A stretch of DNA of 64,000 nucleotides from Ianthella basta (lineage: Eukaryota; Porifera; Demospongiae; Verongiida; Ianthellidae). Below, piece by piece: positions 33,201-57,700 of the stretch (position 1 is its first letter; each line of letters opens with the position of its first letter). The stretch is taken from the NCBI GenBank assembly GCA_964019415.1, contig OZ025873.1, positions 4,983,677-5,047,676 of the forward strand. Direction: 5' to 3'. The notes below the pieces were generated by a model. That model did no database searches, was not told the DNA's origin, and worked only from the letters and a program-made list of their open reading frames with translations. The position numbers and the translations under genes were made by a program.

Positions 33201-35203
33201 ATCTCTCGAAATAATGTCTTTCTAAAAAGTGGTGATGATTGCATTGCAAATGCATGTCCATACTTGGCTTGGTTATTAAGAAAAGTTGAGCCCACCATAT
33301 AAACTGCATCTCCACTGTCGCCAGTGTATGGAGAATGAACATAAAGCAAAGATAGCCCGCCACCAACTCCACCTTTTGCTTCATTATGGATGAACGTTGA
33401 CATGTTCAATAACACAATATTCTTTGTTGCAAAAATAGCTCTACTTGCTGCAAATTCTAAATGAATACCTCCTCCCATCATACTCATAATAGGACTGGGA
33501 CTTAGTGTATTACGCACGAAAACATTTGTATTTAGAAAGACTGCATTCCTTTCTGAAGAGTGGGTAAATTTGATGTATACTCCTCCTCCAACATGGGCCT
33601 TGTTGTTTGCCATGAATAAAAGCCTTGAAATAAAGCTATTTCCTGCTGCAGATCCACCCAGGAAAATTTGAAGCCCACCCCCTAGTGTTGCAGTATTGTT
33701 CTTTGCAACAAACTTGAACAAGCTGATTATATTGCTTTGTGCATGATCAATTAAATTTGCAACAAGACTTCCACCATTCTTGGACACATGGTTTACAATT
33801 TTGCTTTTGTATAGCTGTACACTATTTCTGGAGCAATCATCTGCAAAGGACAATGCAATTCCTATCCCTGATACGGTAGTACTGTTCACAACCTGTAGAT
33901 TCCACATGATCATCATGTTTTCATTTGTTCTGTCATTAAAGTTCACTAATATACCAAACCTGTTGATAAGTGGATTTTCTTTTGCTGTAAGTAGTACATT
34001 TTTCAAGTGAACTGTGTTAAATGCTGCCATATTTGCAAACATAAAATGCATGCCAGCAACATTCATAGGGCCATAGGTTGCAACCACTTGTGTGTTGGTA
34101 ATATTAATAGTGTTATGTGATGCTTGCACAAGCATTGAAACAGAAGAGTAGGCTTTGCTTGCACTACTATCAATTCTCTTGATCATCTCAAGCTGTCTTC
34201 TTGCACATTCAGACAGAACCTCTGTTCTGTTCTTGGTTTGGTAGCATTTGTCCCAACCATCCAATACATTAACTCCTTCCAAACTTACAGTGTTGTTGTG
34301 CATGTCATCAAGCAATCCCACAAATAGACCTGCACCTGATACAGGGGCACTGTTGAAGACAGTTACATTATGCAGTGATATTCTAGTGCCACTTCCTGTT
34401 CCACTAAACATGATCTGAATTCCAGAAATTGCCATTGAAGGGTCATATTCAGTGTGAGTGTTTGTGTTGACCACTTGTACATTATTCATGTACAGGTTGA
34501 AGCTGTTAGCTGGTGTTTGATTGCTTCCATGGATGTCACATAGTATTCCAGTCCCATAAGTTCCATTATGCAGTACAGAGACATCATATAGAGTGATCAC
34601 CCCATGGGCGACAATGTCCGTCAGTGCTATGCCACTGCCATATTGCCCTGTTATATGAACAGTTACATGTTGCAACGTCACATTAGTGCATTTGGAAAAG
34701 TGCAGGGTTGGTTTATCTTCAATAAGCTTGGGGTGTTCATGTTTGATGTAACCTTCAAACACCAATTCCCTGATTCTTACCTCTGTAAGATTTGTAAAAG
34801 CAACCATTGTTCCGTTAAGGAACTGCACTATGGGTGGTTTGGTAGAGCATTCACCCCTTAGAGAGAATGGTCCTTCAGTGATCACCAAGAGATCATTTTG
34901 TGGCAGAGAATAAACTGGCTGGAGATCATGGGTGCCGCACATGATTATGATGGAAGTAGAGTTTAGAGTGTTATGCAGAGCATACCGCAGAGACCTGCAT
35001 GACCTGCTAGGAGGTGGCTGTGCCATCAGTGCACCTACTGGTGTGTGGTGTATGCATTGAGGACCGTCCTCTCCCTTGGTATCAACCCACATGACTCTGT
35101 CACTCCTGACAACTGTCACTAGGCAGCACAGCACGGTCCACAGCAGGAAAGACACCCTGTGATAAACTGGATGCTGTTCCATCTTCATCTCCTTAGGTCT
35201 CAA
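30230..35203 (-). CDS. Large intronless secreted-ectodomain multi-pass membrane protein with beta-helix, 1657 aa
   Basis: One uninterrupted frame of 1657 codons, unlike the intron-rich genes around it. A signal peptide covers about residues 15-31. The ectodomain to about 1060 has repeated short strands, many Asn turns and N-glycosylation sites, with the CGTHDLQ-type N-terminal cap of pectin-lyase-like right-handed beta-helices. A Cys-rich segment follows (CCPPGYVY about 1068, LCPPGYCQ, LLCGDCLEEN, CTSC), then about eight hydrophobic segments from 1200 to 1590, including LYGVWNLDFFGVLLPPYC and YPAIIFGRKVYV. The acidic cytosolic tail contains EEPLLED. I recall families of this plan being expanded in sponges and cnidarians; ligand and function are unknown. 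A surface receptor or adhesion molecule is inference. Several Met codons precede the signal peptide, so the start may be Met6 or Met8. Confidence 0.85.
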   Translation of the reverse strand: MRPKEMKMEQHPVYHRVSFLLWTVLCCLVTVVRSDRVMWVDTKGEDGPQCIHHTPVGALMAQPPPSRSCRSLRYALHNTLNSTSIIIMCGTHDLQPVYSLPQNDLLVITEGPFSLRGECSTKPPIVQFLNGTMVAFTNLTEVRIRELVFEGYIKHEHPKLIEDKPTLHFSKCTNVTLQHVTVHITGQYGSGIALTDIVAHGVITLYDVSVLHNGTYGTGILCDIHGSNQTPANSFNLYMNNVQVVNTNTHTEYDPSMAISGIQIMFSGTGSGTRISLHNVTVFNSAPVSGAGLFVGLLDDMHNNTVSLEGVNVLDGWDKCYQTKNRTEVLSECARRQLEMIKRIDSSASKAYSSVSMLVQASHNTINITNTQVVATYGPMNVAGMHFMFANMAAFNTVHLKNVLLTAKENPLINRFGILVNFNDRTNENMMIMWNLQVVNSTTVSGIGIALSFADDCSRNSVQLYKSKIVNHVSKNGGSLVANLIDHAQSNIISLFKFVAKNNTATLGGGLQIFLGGSAAGNSFISRLLFMANNKAHVGGGVYIKFTHSSERNAVFLNTNVFVRNTLSPSPIMSMMGGGIHLEFAASRAIFATKNIVLLNMSTFIHNEAKGGVGGGLSLLYVHSPYTGDSGDAVYMVGSTFLNNQAKYGHAFAMQSSPLFRKTLFREIIAIKTKCIYTNAAKFDEFVATPLKNLSLLFEDPSNASMEYDIPTTHEVMRISQAVEQNVLEIMQKQINPFFQIKANTSLVLLISVQIRLQGNFYCGATSQGLLAVDSEIILKPYSMTDFSNCVASRGGGIALYGESYIRISTQSMLWLTNNYAFQRGGALYIHSVTHAVPRVNCFFQYEHGQNVSLDFNGIWFQNNSAKHEGQSVYISEAENCFGNNLILNFLGPQNPPNITYFRVLNLQRANMLHDRQVCIVDGIIYPQCNGSHNTSIHTLPLVASHPDHVDGGPVDSDNPITVKFIPGKQKQLSHKHAYDKLGNAASTVFTVQIITEEPTADVQLNPFSKYTSDFTVILHGIPLKHSTTNYISSTNQSNTTGKYTAVPQLALQSVDNNNLLLLMNIELQCCPPGYVYRIGSGDMGSCHCGMPTVLGIEDCNETDPNNIGAVLQGDHWAGYLPSDDQHSCEGQKFYTALCPPGYCQTQQSTLLNNNSRELLEEIVCGGSNRKGLLCGDCLEENSIAVNFNGMRPVCTSCQDGLSAVGLIVWILSEWVPMLVVMFIVMLFNIDLVSGRFNSFLLFAQLLAFSSIRGDAELGPVHIAFVKIYRFLYGVWNLDFFGVLLPPYCLIPHSHLTLLQTLLLHYSIGLFPLIVAITLIVLERSAEKWICCHRVDQCLRRMRRWKAKYSDGMSYDRALPAFVIFGFTRFLVSSSYILVNQTITGEDGEKRMVVWWQGSVPYGSIQHIAYFIPAIIILLVFVLLPSFLVLTLPIMPQLFGRLIIAVPPLRKLQRMQTFCSNIYTDRWIYHFVNVFQGCYKERYRSFSSLYLFHRIIQLLAAVFIPRAEDALRIQLILTEALLLLIAILRPYNSDSLNILDTAILGNMVLILLLSEQIMDSNTHTALKLFYASVRMILIYLPLLYPAIIFGRKVYVKLKCNQWRCCWKKKVDTEDNEEPLLEDPAARLGNLVNITELRAGLPTSTDEDTETVSHTDEL

Positions 35204-37249
35204 TTTGGCAATATGCAGTGTAGTGAACAGTCGATGTAGTTGCTAGCAGTGTATCTCCTACTTCTTATCTGAAGAATTCTTTTGATCTGTAGAAATGGCA
35301 GTGATATTTTGCAGATCTAGAGTAATTCGCAATTCGTAGAATGTATTTGAAGTAGTACAATTATTCGTATATGCTAGTATGTTGCTGGCTTGGTGGTACT
35401 CCGTGATGTGGAGTATTATTGTTTTAACCCCAGCTGGTAGCTAATATAGTCTTCCTAACCTAATTGAGTATTGTCCAGGTTGCATCAAGAATGTTCCTAT
35501 TGTGACCTTTAGTTGTTAACATAGCTGGCTGTTCATGTAGTTCACAGGTACACATTATTGTTCTCATGAAAATCACATTTCTATACTTCTGAACTAACTA
35601 GAGTTGGAGATAAATACTGCACAGGTACTTACGGAATCAGAAGACTTTAATGTATACTGCAAGGATTTACAGCTTTGGTTGCGCTGACACCGACATCAGT
35701 ACTGTACTGAACTGAAATCAAGCCAGAGCTTAAATACTCGTTGTATGTGTTCAATTCTTACTGCACATATAACGTGCAATGACCTTTGCAATTGACCAAC
35801 ATGTACTTGTCACATGCTAGTGTTGTTTAGGTAAAAACTTGTTATGAAAGTCCACCTGATCACGTTCTGCTATGAAACTGATAGTGAATCATGTCCAATA
35901 TAAGTTGAATAACTATAGCTCAATGGATACAACAGTCTATATCTATATACAATTTCAAATTTCAGTTTGTATAATTATACACTGTCCACAAGGACCTAAT
36001 GTCCAACAGCTCACCAGAATACATTCATGTACTTGACCTAAGCTGCCTGATTGTTGAGTATATATTACACTCTATGGTGTTAGGCACGCCTTAGATCATT
36101 GTATTCTGAATAATGGACATTAATAATAAGGCATTGAGTCTCTGAGCAAATTCATGCACTAGTTAGTGGCATGAACACCACCTTCCCCAGTTGTCGCTTT
36201 GTCACTTTAAATAGTTAAAAACTTATCTTCTAATTCATTGCACACAATGATGTTGACAGGTTTGGTGAAGTATGAAGCACTATCATCAGGTCTCATCAGC
36301 TATTTAGACATAATTATATGCATACCAGGGGTGCATGGTCACTTTGCAAGTTTTACATGTTTGTAGCAAGATGTACAATGCTATATTGTGCTGCATTATC
36401 CATTGCTATGTAGATCATACCTCACTTCCATGTGCAATATTCACTAAGCTAAATAGCTGGAATGTAAATACTGGCAAATAAAACATTTAATGAGAAATGA
36501 ATTTTACAAAATTGAAGGGCAATTGGCAGTGAGGTCAATTTGTAGCGTCACCTGGGAATGACTTGCTCACAGGACATCTAGACATAATATTATAATGTGT
36601 AACATTAGCTACAGAAACTGGATTGATCACTGGGACACACTATCCATAAAAAAATAGAATCCCGTCATTTCGGTCCAATCCATGACCCATTATAGCTTCA
36701 TTGTGAAGTCCAGTCAAATTCAACTTCACTGCGTTCCCTTGATTGATCCAGCAAGCAATTAAGAACCTGTACATGTATGTAGCCACACAGAAGCTTTCTC
36801 ATCAGATACAGTCTTAACTCAATGCACTGATTCAATTAGTAGCATGACGTATATCTTGTAGAATCTTCTACAATAGTTACTGTGTAGCATACTTAGGTAC
36901 ATAACATTGTGCAGTTCATTCTGCCAACTAGTTATAATGGATGTCAACCTCTTCGAGTTCTTTTGTGAAACTGATGATAATCACATTCTGTATTAGCTGA
37001 ATACTTGTTCAATTCAGCAGTCTATGATTTCAGTTTCATACATTATCTATTCAATCTTCAATGTCCTCCAACATGGCACAATTTATTATACTCTCGGCTA
37101 CCTTTATGGTATTCAACACATATCACCTCATTGTTATGTATATGAACATACAAAATAAGTCCAATGATTGGATCCTTAAGCAGTGGCATAATTATCTCAT
37201 TTTTATCATTACATATAGTCTGTACACATTTAGCGTGCCAAATAGCTAG
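35204..37249. other. Upstream region of the beta-helix gene with a diverged copy of the 1.4-kb repeat
   Basis: 35204-35290 resembles the flank of the truncated paralogue. At about 35770-35905 a segment (CACATGCTAG, CACCTGATCACGTTC, GAAACTGATAG) matches the interior of the 25798-28500 tandem duplication. A weaker echo is near 36935-36990. No gene is seen. Confidence 0.5.
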
Positions 37250-37960
37250 ATCTAGGAGCACTATAACCAGTGCTCCTGGATCCGGCCAAGCCTTGAATGT
37301 AACCAACCAAATACAGGAGATCATCGATGACCAGATGAAGAAAAATCATGAAACCACCGGGCTAGAACTACAATAGCTACCGAAGAAAAAAAATTAAGGA
37401 ATTCGATGCTTCGGTGTCATCCATTCTTCAATGGTGAAATGACTTGGGGTGGACAGTGAAAGGAACTAAATACTGCCAGATGATTAGAGAAGTGAACAAG
37501 TAGATGAGACTGAAGTGGGCCAAAGACAATCAGGACACCACCTTTAATAATGTTATCTTTACGGATGAGACAACTGTACAGATGCATGGAAACTCACAGG
37601 CGTACATGTTGCTACCGTCGAGGGTGCAAGCCACGCTATAAACCCAAGCCTAAACATCTTGTGAAGGTGCATGCCTGGACATGCATCAGTAATCGTGGAA
37701 GGTGTCGACTGTCAATCTGTGAAGGAAAAATGAACACCCCACTGTTCTTATCTATTTTGAGGCAGTCCATTTATCAAAGACATTTTTCCAGATGGACACC
37801 GCATGGTACAGGACAATGATCCAAAACGTTGTTCAAAGATGGCTCGCAAATTCTACAAAAATGAAGGGATCAACTGGTGGCCAGCCAGATCTAGGAGAGT
37901 GCATGAGCCAGATCTGGAAGCATGTAGCTGGCACCGTATGCAGGCCAAGCATGCATGACC
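37250..37960 (+). pseudogene. Tc1-like transposase pseudogene
   Basis: Homology runs through several frames. In order: SAPGSGQALNVTNQIQEII with DDQMKKNHETTGLELQ then a stop, WTVKGTKYCQMIREVNK then a stop, RLKWAKDNQDTTFNNVIF and TDETTVQ, a segment with KPRYKPKPKHLVKVHAW, and lastly a QDNDPKRCSKMARKFYKN-like segment with INWWP. This is the Tc1 order: linker, paired-like helices, DDE catalytic Asp in FTDE, second Asp in QDN, and a degraded ESPDLNPIE region. Stops and frameshifts make it inactive. No terminal repeats located. Confidence 0.8.
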
Positions 37961-38886
37961 TTTGATTATGACGACAAACTTTGCTCCAGGCCAGACTGTG
38001 CATGCATGAGTCGAAACCAAGCCTTAAGTTTATTCACAGCAGGAGCCTTCCCAGAACGTTTCATGCATCCTGATATATAGACAGCATTTGCGCTTGCTGC
38101 ACAAGTGTACATGTATATAAGACAGCTCTCAGACCTGTTTCAGCAACTATAGGATTGCAGCTAAGTTATAATAGACCTAGGCTTGAAGCTGTGTGCCATG
38201 CTCTGAGCTTGAGTTTCCAATTAAGGTTGTTTGTGCAGCCCAATTACACAGCATTAATCCTTTCCGTAACCATGCAAGCAAGCACTTCTAGTTAGGTAGC
38301 TACTGGTTCCTGTCTCAGTATAATTATACATATAGCTATATATAGCTAGCTGCATGTTTGCTGACCTTTAATTTCACATAATTGTGCTTGCATGTTGTAT
38401 ACATGTGCATTACTCATTTCTATATACTATAACCATGTACACACAGATTGATATTCTGCACATTTTCTTGCATGCCTGTGGGTTAGATCTGTTGACATAT
38501 ATATTAATTATTACAGTTATCCAGAAAAATATAGGTCCTGCATGCAGCCATCCAACCCATTGCCTTGCCAATTGGGTATACAGTATACGTACATAGTGTA
38601 AAATATAATTTATATTATATTAATTTTTATAAATTAATGGATACATCAATTGATTTAATTGGGTGCATGGGCATGCAGGACAGCACACGTTGCATAATTT
38701 TATTGTAATAGCTAAAGGGGTGTGAGCTTGACTGTAAAGAACATATAGTTTAATTATACCATGTGATTCAAAGAGTGTGACAATACAAGAGCACACTTTA
38801 TCAATCAGCATTAGTAAAGTACTTATACAGTTAGGTACCAGTACAATCCATTCATCATGTTGCAATTGCAACACAATAATTAATAC
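37961..38886. other. AT-rich stretch, 3' flank of the DPP4-like gene
   Basis: No gene recognised. It carries the DPP4-like poly(A) signal at 38698-38703 and simple TATATAGCTA runs near 38330. Confidence 0.5.
38698..38703 (-). terminator. Poly(A) signal AATAAA of the DPP4-like gene
   Basis: TTTATT on the plus strand reads AATAAA on the minus strand, about 184 nt downstream of the stop codon at 38889-38887. Canonical hexamer at a normal distance; cleavage site not determined. Confidence 0.5.
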
Positions 38887-51816
<12,930 letters not shown>

Positions 51817-52060
51817 CTTGGAACACGTATAAATTATGTCTTCACACATACCGAGGGTATTTGGGTATTATACACACCTGCTATCTGGCCCATGGGACGA
51901 TGCGCACCAGCATATATAGGCTAAGGGAAGCCTTGCCACATTCTAGGGTGTGGTTGCTACAAGTATTACTCGGTTTTGGTGAAGTCTGTTCTACCATCGA
52001 ATGTAGCTAGTTACTAGCTAGCTAGCTAGGCTAAGCTATAGCTAGCTAGCTAATACAGTG

Positions 52061-52212
52061 AACCTGTCTAAGACAGCTACCTTAGGGTTAGCCTTTATAG
52101 AGTGGTGGTTGCTCTATAGAGGTGGGCTGCAACGCTTTAGTGTTATTTGGGGGCAGGTAGTCTGGTCGTTTTAGAGAGTTGGCTGCCTAACACAGTGACC
52201 ATCTTAGGTTCC
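52061..52212. mobile_element. About 150-bp MITE, copy 2 of the CCTGTCTAAGA family
   Basis: Left end AACCTGTCTAAGACAGCTAC pairs with the right end, which inverted reads GGAACCTAAGATGGTCACTG. Interior TAGAGTGGTGGTTGCTCTATAGAG and TTTAGAGAG...GGCTGCC resembles 1670-1845. Confidence 0.55.
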
Positions 52213-53594
52213 AGTGAACTTGCTGCTCTTGCACTCTTGGGATGGGCCACTGATATAAATTATAGCCTTATCCTAATCAGAAATGCAGGTGATGTAGCAG
52301 ATGGACAGCACTATAGTTTGGGAAGTGTCCGAAGTACCAACAAAATGTAAGTGCCATTATTTTTATAATAAACTTTGCAGAGGCTCGATCATCAGTAGTT
52401 ATGTTGTTTGATAAAGTCACTGGTATTAAAACACTTATCAGAAAAAGATCATATTAAATTATACTGACAAAAGCAGACATCTTTGTATGCAGTTCATGAA
52501 GGTTGTTAGCTATAAGTATGGGTGAAAACATGCTCCAAGCGCTTAAGGAAGTTTATACTGATCCAGCAAGATCTATGCATGCCAAGATCTATGCAAGATC
52601 ATACTGATGTACATACACCATAACCAAGACAACTATAGGTTGAGAATTCTCATATCACCTAAGAGCCCAGGGCTAGTAGACGATATGAACTTCAACCTAT
52701 GCGATGTTATTATAATCACACAGGTCAAATTCTCATATCGCACAGGTCAACAGAGATCGAAGCTGCAGCTGTGTCAGCAATATCTAGACATAACACAGGT
52801 CATCAAAGAAAGCTGAAGCTGTCCACGAAAAGCATGTATTTACTAATACATGTCTTTCAACATGCCTCAACAATAACAATTACGCAGTAACAGTAATTTC
52901 GATTTCATAAGCATTCTTGGCTCATGATGCAGTAATGATTGTGTATCGTGTATTGTGCTCCTGTGTATATATGCCTGCACATAGCTATTCTCTATTCCTC
53001 AAAATAGAGAATAAATATCTAAATATTGCCATGTTGCCTTTGCATCTTTTAGTTTTAAAGGATTTAATAAATTATACCTAAAATTATTAATACATTTAGT
53101 ACAAGTCTTACTATACATAATACAGAGTGGTCACCAAAAGTACGTAGCTGAACAAATACCATTAACCACTGGATTGAGAAAACAGATTGACTTTTATTGT
53201 TGGACTGCAAAATTAATGGCAAATATAAAGCTAGAGCTATAAGTTATCATCCTCTCTCATGGGCAGTCTGTGAGAATACTGTGGGCATTAGCAAATGAAT
53301 GATTGCATCACATACATTGTGTGCATGTGTGAATCAATAAATTAAAGCCATGCATTGAGAAGGCTGGTGAACCTGATACTAAATGTGTTCTGCGCAGCTG
53401 CTCTTCTGGTGGTCTTGCTGATTCACTCATTCAAAATTATCAGTGATGCAACACTAAATGACCACAGAAACATTTGGTGGCTGTTTCAATAGAATTGAGC
53501 ATTGCAGCTTGAAGTTTGTTTCATTACTGTTCAATAATTGAGCCTATGTACTACCCAACTAACACTGGAATGTAGAGCAGGAAAAGGAGGCAAA

Positions 53595-53680
53595 AATACT
53601 CGTCACTGAGGCTCGAACACTCGTTTTACGGTCACCGGAGTAGGAGACTTTCTCCTTCGAGCCACCAGGTCTTGCGTAGG
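53595..53680 (-). ncRNA. Possible tRNA-like / SINE-derived segment (weak)
   Basis: The minus strand carries TGGCTCGAAGGAG (A-box-like) and, about 40 nt on, GTGTTCGAGCCTC (B-box-like), with a GGAG-AAAGT-CTCC hairpin between. I could not pair an acceptor stem, so it is not a functional tRNA as read. It may be a SINE head or chance. Confidence 0.2.
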
Positions 53681-54751
53681 AGTTTACAATGTCGCTATAT
53701 TTAAAGTAACGTTGCTATAATTATGCTGTACACTGTGTGTTCAGGGGGGGTCGGTCAAGGTCACGTGTGTCCGCAAAATGGCCGACGCTGCTGCTCTTTA
53801 CTGTGTATTTTACCTATACTAGCTAAGAGCAGACATATTTCGAGAAACACGTCGTATCGCTTGTTTCTTTGCTTCTGAGCACACAGTTGGACAAGGGCTA
53901 TCAGAAAATGGACCCTTCCCCGCCCTTCCCCAGCATCTAGGTAGGTTTTGCGAGCATTTTCCAACACCGGTGTACGAGTGTTCGCTGATGCTGGCTACGA
54001 GGCAGATGGAGCCTAATCTGGAGTTCTGAGCAAGTGCTCCTGTGGAAGTGACTCCTTAGAAGCTGGTAGCGAGTCCTGATTGATCACTTCAGGACTGCAA
54101 GACTGATAGGTTGACTGCTTCTGCAATGGGAGTGCAATCGGCAGCCACGTCCTTGCAATCGTCTTGGTTCTGTACACGATTTGTCACATTCGATAGCAGG
54201 GATGCTAGAAATGGCTTGAGCGTGCTGGCAATCCTCAAGAAACGCTGCGATAACTTGCAAAACTAAATCGTGAAAGCGGTCAGACAATTAAGCCCAAACC
54301 ACCGTATGGCTCCTTGGCTACGTACGTACGGATCATACCAGGGGCGCAAATGCAGTACAAGGCCCTGCCATGGCTCAGGGTATGCACATTCGGCCTTGGA
54401 GCACAGTCAGCTAACATATGGAGACGCGATTGGAATGTCAGGAATGCAATTATTGAGGTGCTGGTATTGCGCAATCCCAGGACCTTGTCCGACCCCCCTT
54501 GCTGTGTGTTATAATAATTATCAATTTGTACGTCTCCGAATGCGTTCTTGTGGTCAAAAGCACGTGCTGTTTCTGCGTAATTGATTAGATCTTGCTGAGA
54601 ACTCTGAGGCGAGCTCTGAGGAAACGTACATCCACAGTTGAAGCTGCCCGTTCGTTGAAGGGGTTACTGTTGGAGTACGAGAATAATTATAGCCGATCGC
54701 GAAAGGACGCGTTTGTACCCCTTTCCAATAGTGAGCTAGCGCTACCCATAA

Positions 54752-57700
54752 ATGGAAGAAGTTTGTTCATTCTGTTTCAATAAGCCTCATGACTCCCAAT
54801 GCAGCCCTAAGTCAGAAGCAAAAGGAGGTAAGGGCTTGCTCTGGTGCCTGCTTGTGTCCATGGTGCGCCCTCTCGTAAACCCGAACTATTGATATCGTAG
54901 AGTCTGACTTAGTCCATAGCTACATTACAATTGATGTAAACTGAACTCTTCCCTGCGCAGATCCACCGAAGTGTTCGGTATGTGGCCAGCTATGGGAGGC
55001 ACAGCGGATTGCCCGTACACAAGCTGGTAAACCTGTCCCCATTCGACAGAGGCCGTCAATATCACCATTCACTAAGTACGAGCGCTGTCAAAATGAATCA
55101 CCTTGCCCACATGGGGAGAAGTGCAGTTGCGCTCATTCTGACGAAGAGTTGCATCATTGGTTTCTAGAAAGGGTGAAGAAGAAACCTAGGCTGCAACCTC
55201 CCCAGGGAGCAAACCCGCCATTCCAAATGTGTAGCAGCTTGCAGAGAAGTGCCTTTTGCCAGAATGACGTACACTGTCCCTTTCCACACTCTCAGGAGGA
55301 GCTAGATGCATGGGTGGCAAGGTAAGTGCAACTATCCCCCTTTCACATGGGCAATGGGCAAGATCAATTATGATTCAAAGCCATAATTGAATCTGGATGA
55401 AAGCAATTGCTGTCAGTGTTAATTGTGTTATTAAATGTATTCTTATTTCTATATGTATAGAAATAAGAATATGTATTGGTACAGCCAATTTCAGAATGAT
55501 TGTCCAAAATGGTAAATGGCAAATGGCATGACATCATAACAAAAGGCAATACTGTGCAGTAGGTGTGAGGTAATGGCAAGCAGTTAAACTACATAATAGC
55601 CATTCTCCCATTTGCCATTTTGGCCAACAATTCTGAAATTGACTGTATTGTATAAAGCTGGTTAGGGATTGAATTGGCACAGAGGCGCTCTAGTCTCATG
55701 TAGCCTAGACCGCTTCCTCTCCTCCATTTTTATATTATGACGTCATCGATCGGGGAGGAAGGGTCTGGTCAACAGCCTATACCGTTTTTGTTCTGAGCCC
55801 CACTGATGTTGGGGCTCATTAATATGCATTTACCATAGTGATAATGTTATTCATAATAAAATTGCATGGGCAACGTGAAAGCGAGATCGAACGTTCAATC
55901 AATGATGGAAGCGATTTTGAGAGACTGTACGCACGTGCTAGCAGACATTGCTGGATCGTTTTGAATCACCTCTTTCAAGGATAAGCAAAATGAAGTGCTG
56001 AGAGCATTTTTGAGTATCCCTACCACTCAAAAATGCTCTCAGCACTTCATTTTGCTGCCATCATTGATTGAACATCCAATCTCACTTTCGCATTGCCCGT
56101 GCTATTTTATAATGAATAACATGATCACTATGGTAACTGCATATTAATGAGCCCCAACTTCAGTGGGGCGCAGAACAAAAACGTCATAGGCTGCTGACCA
56201 GACCCTTCCACCCCAACTGATGATGTCATAATACAAAAAATGGAGGGGAGGAAGCGGTCTGGGCTACATGAGACTAGAGGCACTCAGGTGTGGCTGAGTT
56301 GCTGATATAGCACGTATAGTTGAGTGTTGTTGATACAGCCTAATGCATGTGGTTGAGTGTTTTGCTGAGACAGCATGAGGTGAAGCCATATTTGTAATTA
56401 TAATGTGGTTAAGCTGTCAATGGAGGTTGCATAAGTAAATGTACTCTTAGGGGCAAGCCCAAGCAACACTTACATGGTGTTTACTGCTGTGGTTGCGTTT
56501 AATGTGTATGAGCAAGCACGTGCACGGCCTTTGGTCATGCTAGCTCGGTATCGTATCACCGGGTGGACAAAGAGCGATACAAAAATACCTGCGTGCAGGT
56601 AGCCAGAGCAGCTTCCTCTCATGAGCAAATAACAGTAAACTTCTGCACAAGTCTGCAGCACTAGGTAGACCCAACCTGATGAGCACACAGAGTGTCTAAG
56701 AGATTGCTAGCTGTGAGGCGCATGCACACGACCAGAGCGGCCATGTTTGCACTTACATGATTATGTCATCCTATGAGATGCCTGGTTCTAATGACATACA
56801 CGAACGGACAAACAAACAGACTGAAAAAGATTGATTATATTAAAGATTATATATTGCAAGAATATCTTATATAGTGAATGTGCAGTATGTCGTGCTGTAT
56901 GGCTCTATTTCTCATTCAAAATGAATGCCACTTCTGAACCTCTTGAATATCTGCTGCGGAAAGCTTACAGAGACAGTTTAATTGAATGTAAAAGAGGGCA
57001 AATTGTCTAATCTGTTCGCATTCGACAACCACTGGAAAGATATTGGGAAGATCTTATTTCCCTATACGTCCAAAAAAAACTCTTCTCAACACCATATAGT
57101 GGGAAGAGATATTCACAAAGCCTGAAGCACAATATGCAGGCCTACAGTGTTAACTAGGTAGCTCCTTCAGCATTATACTTCACCATCAGTCAAAATTATT
57201 GTGTGAAGTGCAATGCTTTTGTTCAACTAGCAGAAATCTCTCAGTCAGAGCTTTCTATAGCTTCCTGACATTCCAACTACGTAGCTTGATGAGAAAGAGG
57301 AATGGCTGTGCAGGAGGAGTGAGTGAGGCAGCAAAATGGAGAAGGGTTGTGCCTACACTGATAAGACAGGTCTCATTTGTCTGCCTTTGCAGAGCAGACA
57401 GAGATAGCTAGTTACTGCATGCCCTACAGTGGAAGAGTGCACTCCAGTGGGAGAGACTGAGGGGCAAAATAGCTTTTGGTAGAGACAGACCAGGATGCAG
57501 CATCAGTATGACTCCTCTGGGCAAATGAATGCTTATTTAACTGCACGATGCGAGGGGTATATAATAGATGTAGACCTCTTGGTGTGCGATACGATATGTA
57601 TACAGCACTCACCCTCAGGTGTTCCCACCCTCGGGACTCGAGCACAATAAGATTTCTATAACTATTAAGTATTATCCTCGAAATAGTTGGCCATAGGCAT

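Larger units (their letters stand above)
51822..54700. other. Divergent intergenic region between the peptidase and the kinase gene
   Basis: Contains the MITE at 52061-52212, GCTAGC low-complexity sequence (52011-52050), a tRNA-like segment at about 53595-53680 (minus), and a GC-rich stretch at 53740-53800 with CACGTG and GCAAAATGGCCGAC. The latter may be the promoter or 5' untranslated exon of the kinase gene. No complete coding exon was found. Confidence 0.5.

Noticed and set aside
37550-37819. 89-codon open frame as an independent gene
   Set aside because: It is part of the frameshifted Tc1-like transposase pseudogene.
53776-53820. ATG in CAAAATGGCC (MADAAALYC) as the first coding exon of the kinase gene
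   Set aside because: A stop follows after 14 codons, and an in-frame TAA directly precedes the ATG at 54752, so this is at most untranslated leader.
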